This document shows, piece after piece, positions 1 through 4,878 of a stretch of 6,040 nucleotides of DNA. The first letter of the stretch is position 1. Each line of letters starts with the position of its first letter. The stretch covers positions 343 through 6,382 of the forward strand of contig MGQN01000038.1 in the NCBI GenBank assembly GCA_001797845.1. Reading direction: 5' to 3'. The notes beneath the pieces were generated by a model that was not told where the DNA came from, did no database searches, and saw only the letters and a list, made by a program, of their open reading frames with translations. A program made the position numbers and the translations under genes. Origin of the DNA: Deltaproteobacteria bacterium RBG_16_44_11. Lineage in GTDB: Bacteria > Desulfobacterota > Syntrophia > Syntrophales > Smithellaceae.

Positions 1-126
1 TTTATTTATCATGGGCTCTTCGCAGCAAACTACTCCCACTCCGGCACATCCGCATTCTTCGTCCACGATTACGGTAAGGCCGCATACTTCACAACTCAGG
101 ACATCTCCAGTCTTTGCTTTCGACAT
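1..126 (-). CDS. Desulforedoxin-like small cysteine protein (partial, runs off left edge)
   Basis: Forty-two codons are visible from an ATG at 126 to the window edge with no stop, so the C-terminus lies outside. The protein starts MSKAKTGDVLSCEVCGL and has Cys12-x2-Cys15 and an adjacent pair Cys34-Cys35 followed by EEPM. This C-x2-C ... C-C-x-x-P-M layout is that of desulforedoxin and of the N-terminal domain of desulfoferrodoxin, which bind one iron through four cysteines. Those proteins act in the cytoplasm in electron transfer or superoxide reduction in anaerobes. The spacing between the two cysteine pairs is a few residues longer than in classical desulforedoxin, and two additional cysteines (Cys25, Cys27) sit in the loop. 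The start is well supported by an AGGAGG ribosome site at 135-140. It could be a stand-alone mini-protein or the first domain of a longer protein; the window cannot tell. Confidence 0.72.
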   Translation of the reverse strand, partial: MSKAKTGDVLSCEVCGLTVIVDEECGCAGVGVVCCEEPMINK

Positions 127-134
127 TTGTTTTT

Positions 135-140
135 CCTCCT
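135..140 (-). promoter_or_regulatory. Shine-Dalgarno site of the desulforedoxin-like gene
   Basis: On the minus strand the sequence reads AGGAGG eight bases before the ATG at 126. It is a near-perfect ribosome site and fixes the start of this short reading frame, which would otherwise be hard to defend on length alone. Confidence 0.8.
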
Positions 141-174
141 CGTTGCTGATGTATTTTTAAGTCCATTTTTTAGA

Positions 175-203
175 ATCTTAATTTAAAAAAAATTTTCTTT
201 CAA
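175..203 (-). promoter_or_regulatory. Probable sigma70 promoter of the desulforedoxin-like gene
   Basis: On the minus strand TTGAAA (203-198) is followed after 17 bases by TAAGAT (180-175), a plausible -35/-10 pair. Transcription would start near 168, about 40 bases before the ATG. The spacer is an almost pure A/T tract. The assignment is by consensus only, and AT-rich sequence can give such matches by chance. Confidence 0.45.
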
Positions 204-248
204 GCATAGATTAGATATTTTTCACGTTTTTTAGAAAGCATAGACAGC

Positions 249-276
249 TTGACTTTCATTGCCGGTTTGGTATGAT
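249..276 (+). promoter_or_regulatory. Probable sigma70 promoter of the alanine racemase gene
   Basis: TTGACT (249-254) and TATGAT (271-276) are separated by 16 bases, each close to the sigma70 consensus. Transcription would begin near 283 and leave a leader of about 118 bases before the ATG at 401. The leader holds a short CGTC/GACG stem around 338-349 and two tiny reading frames (from 350 and 361, four and five codons). I recognise no riboswitch in it. Confidence 0.6.
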
Positions 277-400
277 TTCGTGGCAAAACGATCTTAAAAA
301 AGCTAAAGTTACTCACCGAATAATATAAAGTTATTACCGTCCTGGGACGATGTCTTTACCATGAAAACTAAGCAATAATTATCCACCGGACTAAGAATAT

Positions 401-2356
401 ATGTCATTAAAAAAAGAGCAAAAATATCGCAGTTGGGTTGAAGTTGACCTGGATAATTTTATTGGCAATCTGAAGGAAATAAAAAGACTTATCGGGCCTG
501 AAGTTGATTTCATGCCGGCCGTTAAAGCAGATGCTTATGGGCACGGCGCCATAGAAATATCGCACGCCGCCTTAAAGAATGGCGCGAAGATGCTGGGCGT
601 GGCCAATGCCGATGAAGGCGCTCAGCTTAGAATAAGCGGCATCGAAGCGCCAATTGTAATTTTAGGGCCTTCAACCGCGGCCGAAATCGAACAAATAATC
701 AAATACAATCTTACCCCGTCAGTTTCGGACATAGCCTTTGCCAAACTCCTGCAAAAAGCTTCGGAAAAGGCAGATCGCAAATTACCTGTGCATATTGAAG
801 TGGATACGGGTATGGGACGCGGCGGAACCATGCACAGCGAAGCACTGAAACTCGTGCGTGAAATATCCAAACTATCCAATATTAAGCTGGAGGGAATTTT
901 CAGCCACTTTGCCTCAAGCGAAGCCATGATTTCTTATAATGATAAGCAATGGCAATTGTTTTCGGATTTGCTTGCCGATCTTGAGCGTTCAGGAATAGAT
1001 ATTCCCCTCCGGCATATAGATAACAGCGGCGCGGTTTTAAATTACCCCGAATGCAAATTGAACATGGTGCGTCCTGGTCTGATGACTTACGGAATATATC
1101 CCTCGGTGGAAACTCAGTCCAAAGCCAAACTTTCCCCGGTCATGTCTTTTAAAACCAGCGTTGTTTTGCTCAAAGACTTTCCCGCCGGTTACGGTATCGG
1201 TTACGGTAGCACTTATGTCACTTCAAAGCCAACGCGGATCGCGACAATTCCGGTAGGTTACGGTGACGGTTACGCCTTTCTTCTTTCCAATCAGGGAGAG
1301 GCTTTGATCCATGGCCGGCGCGCGCCCATTGTCGGGCGGATTTCTATGGATATGTGCACAATTGATGTCACTCAAATTCCCGCTTGCGCCGTGGGCGATG
1401 AAGTTGTTCTTCTGGGCAAGCAAGGCAAAGAATATATCAGCGCCAACGAGATTGCCCAAAAAGCAAAGACGATAAGCTATGAAATTCTTTGCGCTTTAGG
1501 TAAAAGAGCGCCGCGAATATTTTTGCAGAAAGGAAAGACAGATACGATAGAGCCGCGGCTGCGGCGGCTATTTGTTCCGGACGAAGAAAAATCCATCTCT
1601 CGCATCGATAATATTATCCGCCATTGTCTGCAGACGCGCGCGCGCGATGAGGAACTGGGTAACGCTATTTATTACGAAATGTTTGAAACACTTTTCGGCA
1701 AGGAAGACCGCCAGCTCGAATTGCGTTCCGGCTTTAGATATAATATTAGGATAGCGCAATTGCCGAAAGTGAAGAAAGCCGCAAAGCATTCCGATGCCTA
1801 TTTTCGCGTCAGCACGCACATAGAGTATAAAAAAACGATTAAAAACAATATTTTTATGATCGGCTGTGCCTTGAATAATTCGCAATTAGCCGCGTTATTT
1901 GAAGATCCGCTTTGTGAATACCGCTGGCTTCTAGGAAGCGGCAAGGATTTGGTTATCGAGCGTGATTTTACCGTCGAGCGTGTGCGCGTTGATAACAAAG
2001 ATATACCGGTTATGGAAACAAAAAAGACCAGGCGAGGCTATGAAGTATGGTGCGGCTCGGAAAAGCTCAAAGAAAAAATAAATCATGAGGTAAAAATCGA
2101 AATAGAAATCGCCACTAAACAGGCAAAAGACAATAAAATCTTTCCCGTTTATCTTGTTTATCCCACCAGGGGTGTGGATATTAACTTCAATTATGAAAAA
2201 GTGGAGTTAAAAAATGTGAAAGCAGAAAGCTTTTTTGCCGGAAGGCATCCCCAGCCTTCCATAGCGGGAAGTAAAAACAAATTTATTGATATTAAGATAT
2301 CCGACAAAGAATGGATTTTTCCCACCAGCGGTGTTATCTTTATCTGGGACATCTGA
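401..2356 (+). CDS. alr: Alanine racemase fused to a large C-terminal domain of unknown function
   Basis: A PLP enzyme interconverting L- and D-alanine for peptidoglycan, in the cytoplasm. Residues about 10-375 are a complete Alr. The PLP lysine is Lys42 in AVKADAYGHG, and DTGMGR is at 135-140 with Arg140. NSG (208-210) and RPG (224-226, the Arg that contacts the PLP ring nitrogen) follow. The catalytic tyrosine is Tyr268 in IGYGSTY; RISMDM is at 313-318 and SYEILC at 359-364. Position 133, where the well-studied enzymes have a carboxylated lysine two residues before DTGMGR, is Glu. Typical Alr proteins are 360-390 residues; this one has 651. Residues about 376-450 look helical and charged, and about 465-651 look beta-rich, ending in a WIFPTSGVIFIW stretch. 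I do not recognise this part. No stop or frameshift separates the halves. The ATG at 401 is the first after an in-frame stop at 392; its Shine-Dalgarno is weak. Alr identity is certain, the role of the tail unknown. Confidence 0.95.
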   Translation: MSLKKEQKYRSWVEVDLDNFIGNLKEIKRLIGPEVDFMPAVKADAYGHGAIEISHAALKNGAKMLGVANADEGAQLRISGIEAPIVILGPSTAAEIEQIIKYNLTPSVSDIAFAKLLQKASEKADRKLPVHIEVDTGMGRGGTMHSEALKLVREISKLSNIKLEGIFSHFASSEAMISYNDKQWQLFSDLLADLERSGIDIPLRHIDNSGAVLNYPECKLNMVRPGLMTYGIYPSVETQSKAKLSPVMSFKTSVVLLKDFPAGYGIGYGSTYVTSKPTRIATIPVGYGDGYAFLLSNQGEALIHGRRAPIVGRISMDMCTIDVTQIPACAVGDEVVLLGKQGKEYISANEIAQKAKTISYEILCALGKRAPRIFLQKGKTDTIEPRLRRLFVPDEEKSISRIDNIIRHCLQTRARDEELGNAIYYEMFETLFGKEDRQLELRSGFRYNIRIAQLPKVKKAAKHSDAYFRVSTHIEYKKTIKNNIFMIGCALNNSQLAALFEDPLCEYRWLLGSGKDLVIERDFTVERVRVDNKDIPVMETKKTRRGYEVWCGSEKLKEKINHEVKIEIEIATKQAKDNKIFPVYLVYPTRGVDINFNYEKVELKNVKAESFFAGRHPQPSIAGSKNKFIDIKISDKEWIFPTSGVIFIWDI

Positions 2357-2365
2357 TGGCGTTTG

Positions 2366-2392
2366 CATAACTGTATAAAACTAGCAGTTATG
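2366..2392 (+). terminator. Hairpin just after the racemase stop, possible terminator
   Basis: CATAACTG (2366-2373) and CAGTTATG (2385-2392) form a perfect 8-base inverted repeat with an 11-base loop, nine bases after the stop codon. It is not G+C-rich and no T-run follows, so it is a poor intrinsic terminator. It may instead protect the mRNA end or belong to the repeat that starts at 2392. Confidence 0.3.
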
Positions 2393-2504
2393 TCATTCCG
2401 GACGTAGATGACCTTTAGGTTACGAAAGCCGGAATCCAGTATTATCAAGTACTTCCTAGATTCCATGTCACCCGGCATACGCCCGGCCATGAGTCTGGAA
2501 TGAC
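2392..2504. repeat. 113-base nested palindromic intergenic repeat
   Basis: The outer arms are GTCATTCC (2392-2399) and GGAATGAC (2497-2504), exact reverse complements. An inner hairpin is formed by GGAATCCAG (2431-2439) and CTAGATTCC (2456-2464), which pair with one wobble. A further short ACCT/AGGT stem lies at 2411-2420. The outer and inner arms share the GGAAT core, as in families of dispersed palindromic elements found between genes in many bacteria. It lies between the convergent racemase and membrane-protein genes, where it could fold in RNA from either direction. I see no reading frame in it that deserves to be called a gene. Membership of a multi-copy family is inferred, since only one copy is in the window. 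Confidence 0.65.
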
Positions 2505-2602
2505 GAATAAAGGAGTTTTGCAAAGCTCTACATTTACATGCCTTGCATCTTGGGCTTTTTACAAAACCAGGCCCGATTGCCGATTATCTAACAATTTTTT
2601 AG

Positions 2603-2791
2603 CTATTTCTTTCTTTCCAGCAAGAGCCACACAGCCAGCAGTATCAGAACTACAGCAGCAATCACGCTGGGCCAGACTGGAATTTCCACTCCCGAAGCAA
2701 CCACGTTGACTCCCAAAATAACACGGCACAATTGGGCAATGGCCATCAAAAGAAATAAAATAGCTGCTACTAATGATGCGGGTCGTTTCAT
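2603..2791 (-). CDS. Small two-helix membrane protein, function unknown
   Basis: The protein has 62 residues, beginning MKRPASLVAA. Two hydrophobic stretches, about residues 6-27 and 39-58, are each long enough to span a membrane. They are joined by a short loop that contains Gly, Pro and Glu. The ends are basic (KR at the front, RKK at the back), which suggests both termini are cytoplasmic. An AGGAGGT ribosome site at 2798-2804 lies six bases before the ATG, so translation is well supported despite the small size. It follows the HicB-like gene by 35 bases on the same strand and may share its transcript. Similar small double-spanning proteins are common in proteobacteria with no assigned role, and I propose none. 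A membrane-acting toxin is possible, but nothing specific supports it. Confidence 0.72.
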   Translation of the reverse strand: MKRPASLVAAILFLLMAIAQLCRVILGVNVVASGVEIPVWPSVIAAVVLILLAVWLLLERKK

Positions 2792-2826
2792 ACTGTTACC
2801 TCCTCATAAAAAAGTTGGCGCTTTAA

Positions 2827-3153
2827 CTACAACTTTGACAAAATAAATTGATTAATCGACACTCCTTCTTCTGCCGATTTGATTGCTAATTCTCTATGAA
2901 TATCTGGAGGAACTCTAAGGGTTAAATTACCTTTGAATTTTTTTAATCCCAGTGGCTCTGGAATTGGTTCATTATCCTCTTTCAGCCATTTAATAGTTTC
3001 TTTAATAACTTTTTTGATTTCGTGTAGTGCCTGTTCTGCTGTTTCTCCATGAGCCGCAAGAGAAGGAAATTCCAAACATCTGGCCACGTGGGTTTTGTCT
3101 TCTTCAGACCATTCTATTCTGTATGTATATTTTTCAATTACTTTATTCATCAT
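2827..3153 (-). CDS. HicB-family antitoxin-like protein
   Basis: The protein has 108 residues. Residues about 8-60 match the HicB fold: a strand YTYRIEW, an acidic turn, ARCLEFPSLAAHGETAEQAL, then a helix. In partner-bound HicB proteins this domain covers the toxin HicA. Residues about 75-108 (NLTLRVPPDIHRELA, then GVSINQFILSKL) form a ribbon-helix-helix DNA-binding domain, normally used to repress the operon. There are two start candidates, ATG at 3153 and ATG at 3150; the AGAGG site is better spaced for the second. No hicA reading frame is found on either side: upstream is a 22-codon frame overlapping this start, downstream is a two-helix membrane protein. It may be an orphan regulator, or the toxin may have been lost. 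The domain call is firm; an antitoxin role is inferred from the family. Confidence 0.85.
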   Translation of the reverse strand: MMNKVIEKYTYRIEWSEEDKTHVARCLEFPSLAAHGETAEQALHEIKKVIKETIKWLKEDNEPIPEPLGLKKFKGNLTLRVPPDIHRELAIKSAEEGVSINQFILSKL

Positions 3154-3211
3154 TTTCCTCTAATTTCTTAATTGCCTTTATTACAATTTTTACTTGGTAT
3201 GATTTTGCCAT
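3143..3211 (-). CDS. Tiny 22-codon reading frame overlapping the HicB-like start
   Basis: An ATG at 3211 opens a frame reading MAKSYQVKIVIKAIKKLEEN and ending in TAA at 3145-3143. It overlaps the first codons of the HicB-like gene in another frame, so translation could be coupled. The frame continues open upstream of its ATG to about 3250 without a convincing start. The Y-x-V-x-I...A-x-K-x-L pattern faintly resembles the first strand and helix of RelE/ParE-type toxins. It could therefore be a toxin remnant, a coupling leader or chance. No strong ribosome site precedes it. Confidence 0.22.
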   Translation of the reverse strand: MAKSYQVKIVIKAIKKLEENDE

Positions 3212-3248
3212 TTTTCCATCTTTCTGTATATTAATTCTCGGATCTTCT

Positions 3249-3650
3249 TTAATTTACCCAATTCTCAATTTTCAATCCCGGAATTCGATTAAATTCTTTT
3301 TCATTATTTGTTACGAGAATTAAATTTAAACCTTTTGCCTGGGCGGCGATTAACATATCCATTGCTCCAATTATTTTCCCGCTTCTTTCTAAATCCGCTC
3401 TGATAATTCCATATTCGCGAGCGGCCTGCGCGTCATAATTATATATTTCCAAAAAAGAAGCAAATTCTATTAAAGCAACCCGGTTTTTATCGGGATTGGA
3501 ACTCTTTGCCGCTCCGTATTCCAGTTCGCTTAGCGTGATTGATGAAATGCCGACTTCTTTGATTTTAATTTTAGAAAGACGATTTAGGACAGAGACGGGC
3601 TTTTTCTTGATGAGATAGATGCATATATTGGTATCCAATATATATTTCAT
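3249..3650 (-). CDS. vapC: VapC-family PIN-domain ribonuclease toxin
   Basis: The protein is 133 residues, normal for VapC. PIN domains are metal-dependent ribonucleases; VapC toxins cut tRNA or rRNA and halt translation when not bound by VapB. The acidic residues are in place: Asp6 in ILDTNICIYL, Glu42 in LSELEYGAAKS, and Asp98 in IGAMDMLIAAQA. The C-terminal LVTNNEKEF stretch (112-120) and PGLKIENW (124-131) are typical of the subgroup. No catalytic residue is missing, so the enzyme is expected to be active. Its ATG overlaps the vapB stop in an ATGA arrangement, the usual translational coupling in this operon. It is kept silent by the antitoxin and by the shared promoter upstream of vapB. 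The target RNA cannot be read from the sequence. Confidence 0.93.
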   Translation of the reverse strand: MKYILDTNICIYLIKKKPVSVLNRLSKIKIKEVGISSITLSELEYGAAKSSNPDKNRVALIEFASFLEIYNYDAQAAREYGIIRADLERSGKIIGAMDMLIAAQAKGLNLILVTNNEKEFNRIPGLKIENWVN

Positions 3651-3877
3651 TGGAAATTCTCGCGTGTTTGAAGAGCAGGCTGATTTCTTTTATCCATGAA
3701 ATCATCGGTGAATTTATTGATGCTCTTCATCAGCGAAGCCATTTTTTTGTTTTTAGGCATAATAACAACAATATCGTCAATTTTGTTTATATAGACTTCA
3801 TCATCTTCAAAACGATATTCTTTGGGCAACCTGATCGCCTGGCTTCTGCCGTTGGTAAAAATTTTTGCTATCATCAT
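3647..3877 (-). CDS. vapB: VapB-family antitoxin
   Basis: The protein has 76 residues. The first half, MMIAKIFTNGRSQAIRLPKE and the following acidic strand EDDEVYINK, is the swapped-hairpin AbrB/SpoVT DNA-binding fold used by VapB. The second half (about 43-76, rich in Lys, Asp, Phe) is the tail that wraps the toxin and blocks its active site. It neutralises the adjacent VapC and, with it, represses the operon. I chose the ATG at 3877: a G-rich site (CTGGGGGC) lies about seven bases upstream. A longer frame opening at 3934 would put 19 non-homologous residues in front and would be encoded by the promoter and operator themselves. The gene ends in a 4-base overlap with vapC. Confidence 0.9.
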   Translation of the reverse strand: MMIAKIFTNGRSQAIRLPKEYRFEDDEVYINKIDDIVVIMPKNKKMASLMKSINKFTDDFMDKRNQPALQTRENFQ

Positions 3878-3893
3878 AAAAGTGCCCCCAGAT

Positions 3894-3934
3894 TGATATA
3901 TATCATAGTATATACTTTTTGGGGAAAATGTCAA
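3894..3934 (-). promoter_or_regulatory. vapBC promoter with twin palindromic operators
   Basis: On the minus strand TTGACA (3934-3929) is followed after 16 bases by TATACT (3912-3907), close to the sigma70 consensus. Transcription would start near 3900, about 23 bases before vapB. Two perfect palindromes lie on the core promoter: AGTATATACT (3907-3916), covering the -10 box, and TGATATATATCA (3894-3905), covering the start point. Their centres are 12 bases apart, about one helical turn, so two repressor units would bind the same face. This is the arrangement expected for autorepression by the VapBC complex. Confidence 0.7.
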
Positions 3935-3982
3935 TGTAAATTATGATAAGACGGCATGGCTTTCAGCCGCCAGTGATCAGCA

Positions 3983-3991
3983 CGTTAGGCT
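3983..3991. repeat. 9-base direct repeat, copy 1 (next to TIR gene stop)
   Basis: CGTTAGGCT here recurs exactly at 4806-4814 in the same orientation. This copy begins two bases beyond the TIR-gene stop codon. The core GTTAGGC matches the GTTRRRY core of integron attC sites, and on the minus strand it reads GCCTAAC, matching RYYYAAC. However, no matching second half of an attC site is present nearby. Confidence 0.5.
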
Positions 3992-3992
3992 G

Positions 3993-4787
3993 TTACACGA
4001 CTTTATTGAGATCGATAGGTAGCCCTGCGGCCTTCATTTCCTTCGCTAATTTAAGCTGCCATTCCATCCGTTTGCCAATGGGAATAAACACTACACCTTG
4101 ATAGTCAGATGGCACTTCCACACCATCTTCATACAACGCACACACACGATCTCTCCCTATCTTTCCTATAAAGAATCCCAACTCGAAGATTGCGTTCTGT
4201 CTCGCTCGCGGCAACTGTTCTTCGTACGTCTGATCGATTCCGCCGCCGCGATCATCGGCAGTTAATAAAACAACTGCGAAAGCGGCATCCGAATAATCCA
4301 AAAATTTTTCAATAATTGTACGACCCTGGTTAGGCTCCTCTTGTAGAATTGTCAACGGCAACTCCAATTTCTCAATGAATCTGGCGCACGACAGCAATAC
4401 AACCTCATTATGCCCATGAACCAAAAATACGCGATATCCGGTAACGGCAGCGGCTACAGGTGCTTTCTGTGTGTCTGAAAGAAGCGCTTTGACTTTGCCT
4501 ATTACTTTAAGAAGTTCCGACATTCCCTGATGCGTGTGTATTGTTCGACCTGAGAGAAAGCCCGCTTCAAAATAATTAGGAAAGTAGGACTTCCCACCCC
4601 GGACGGGTACTTCTATCCGCTCTTTGCCAACAACCTCTTCGAATACGTCTGCTACTTCTCCATATATCTCGCAAATCTCTTTATGGATTTGTGCAGTTCT
4701 CACAGAACCGCTGTATATAATCGGAATGTAGGTTTCTACAAGGTTTTTGAGCTTCTCAAGTTGACCAAGCTTCTGTTCGTAATCCAT
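3993..4787 (-). CDS. TIR-like domain nucleotide-binding protein, candidate NAD-cleaving effector
   Basis: The protein has 264 residues. The C-terminal half, about 118-262, is the TIR-like domain of 'predicted nucleotide-binding' proteins (the CapTIR/PycTIR type). It opens with the strand YRVFLVHGHNE (118-128), followed by a loop EEPNQGRTIIEKF (150-162). Next come the strand AAFAVVLLTADD (168-179) and the segment ARQNAIFELGFFIGKIGRDR (195-214). Glu202 in FELG is the expected catalytic residue. The end, about 225-262, is VPSDYQGVVFIPIG...WQLKLAKEMKAAG. Relatives of this domain act as NAD+ glycohydrolases in phage defence when a second messenger or assembly activates them. The N-terminal 1-115 is a mainly helical region I do not recognise, presumably the sensing or oligomerising part. 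There is no cyclase gene nearby, so it is not an evident CBASS or Pycsar operon. The ATG at 4787 has only a weak ribosome site. Confidence 0.88.
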   Translation of the reverse strand: MDYEQKLGQLEKLKNLVETYIPIIYSGSVRTAQIHKEICEIYGEVADVFEEVVGKERIEVPVRGGKSYFPNYFEAGFLSGRTIHTHQGMSELLKVIGKVKALLSDTQKAPVAAAVTGYRVFLVHGHNEVVLLSCARFIEKLELPLTILQEEPNQGRTIIEKFLDYSDAAFAVVLLTADDRGGGIDQTYEEQLPRARQNAIFELGFFIGKIGRDRVCALYEDGVEVPSDYQGVVFIPIGKRMEWQLKLAKEMKAAGLPIDLNKVV

Positions 4788-4805
4788 ATTTTAGTCTTTC
4801 TCCGT

Positions 4806-4814
4806 CGTTAGGCT
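4806..4814. repeat. 9-base direct repeat, copy 2 (just before TIR gene start)
   Basis: This is the second exact copy of CGTTAGGCT, 18 bases ahead of the TIR-gene ATG. Together with copy 1 at 3983-3991 it brackets the TIR gene with almost no spare sequence, as would direct repeats left by a mobile unit or recombination. Confidence 0.5.
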
Positions 4815-4826
4815 TTCATATAAAAG

Positions 4827-4866
4827 TGTTACCCATGTATCTAGAATAATCTGTTACCTATGTCTC
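4827..4866. repeat. Pair of TGTTACCyATGTnTC direct repeats, possible IS-end remnant
   Basis: TGTTACCCATGTATC (4827-4841) and TGTTACCTATGTCTC (4852-4866) match at 13 of 15 positions and are 25 bases apart. Tandem motifs of this kind are typical of transposase-binding ends of some insertion sequences. No transposase gene is in the window. The pair fills most of the gap between the ATC hydrolase-like and TIR genes. The insertion-sequence reading is inference. Confidence 0.4.
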
Positions 4867-4878
4867 CGTTCGCTCAGC

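Noticed and set aside
283..400. Known riboswitch in the alr leader
   Set aside because: No conserved riboswitch core that I know could be recognised; only a very short stem is visible.
1223..1459. Antisense open frames inside the racemase gene
   Set aside because: They mirror the codon structure of alr, have no ribosome sites and encode nothing recognisable.
2500..2709. Plus-strand open frame of 69 codons
   Set aside because: It starts inside the palindromic repeat, has no ribosome site, and its latter half lies antisense to the well-supported two-helix membrane protein.
3878..3934. N-terminal extension of VapB from an upstream ATG at 3934
   Set aside because: Those codons overlie the promoter and operators, the ATG lacks a ribosome site, and the conserved VapB fold begins at the ATG at 3877.
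3952..3972. Intrinsic terminator after the TIR gene
   Set aside because: The GGCT-GAA-AGCC stem is short, and the sequence after it on the minus strand has no continuous T-run.
3940..3991. Complete integron attC site after the TIR gene
   Set aside because: Only one core heptamer is present. There is no opposing GTTRRRY/RYYYAAC partner and no long paired arms; only a small GGCT/AGCC hairpin lies next to it.
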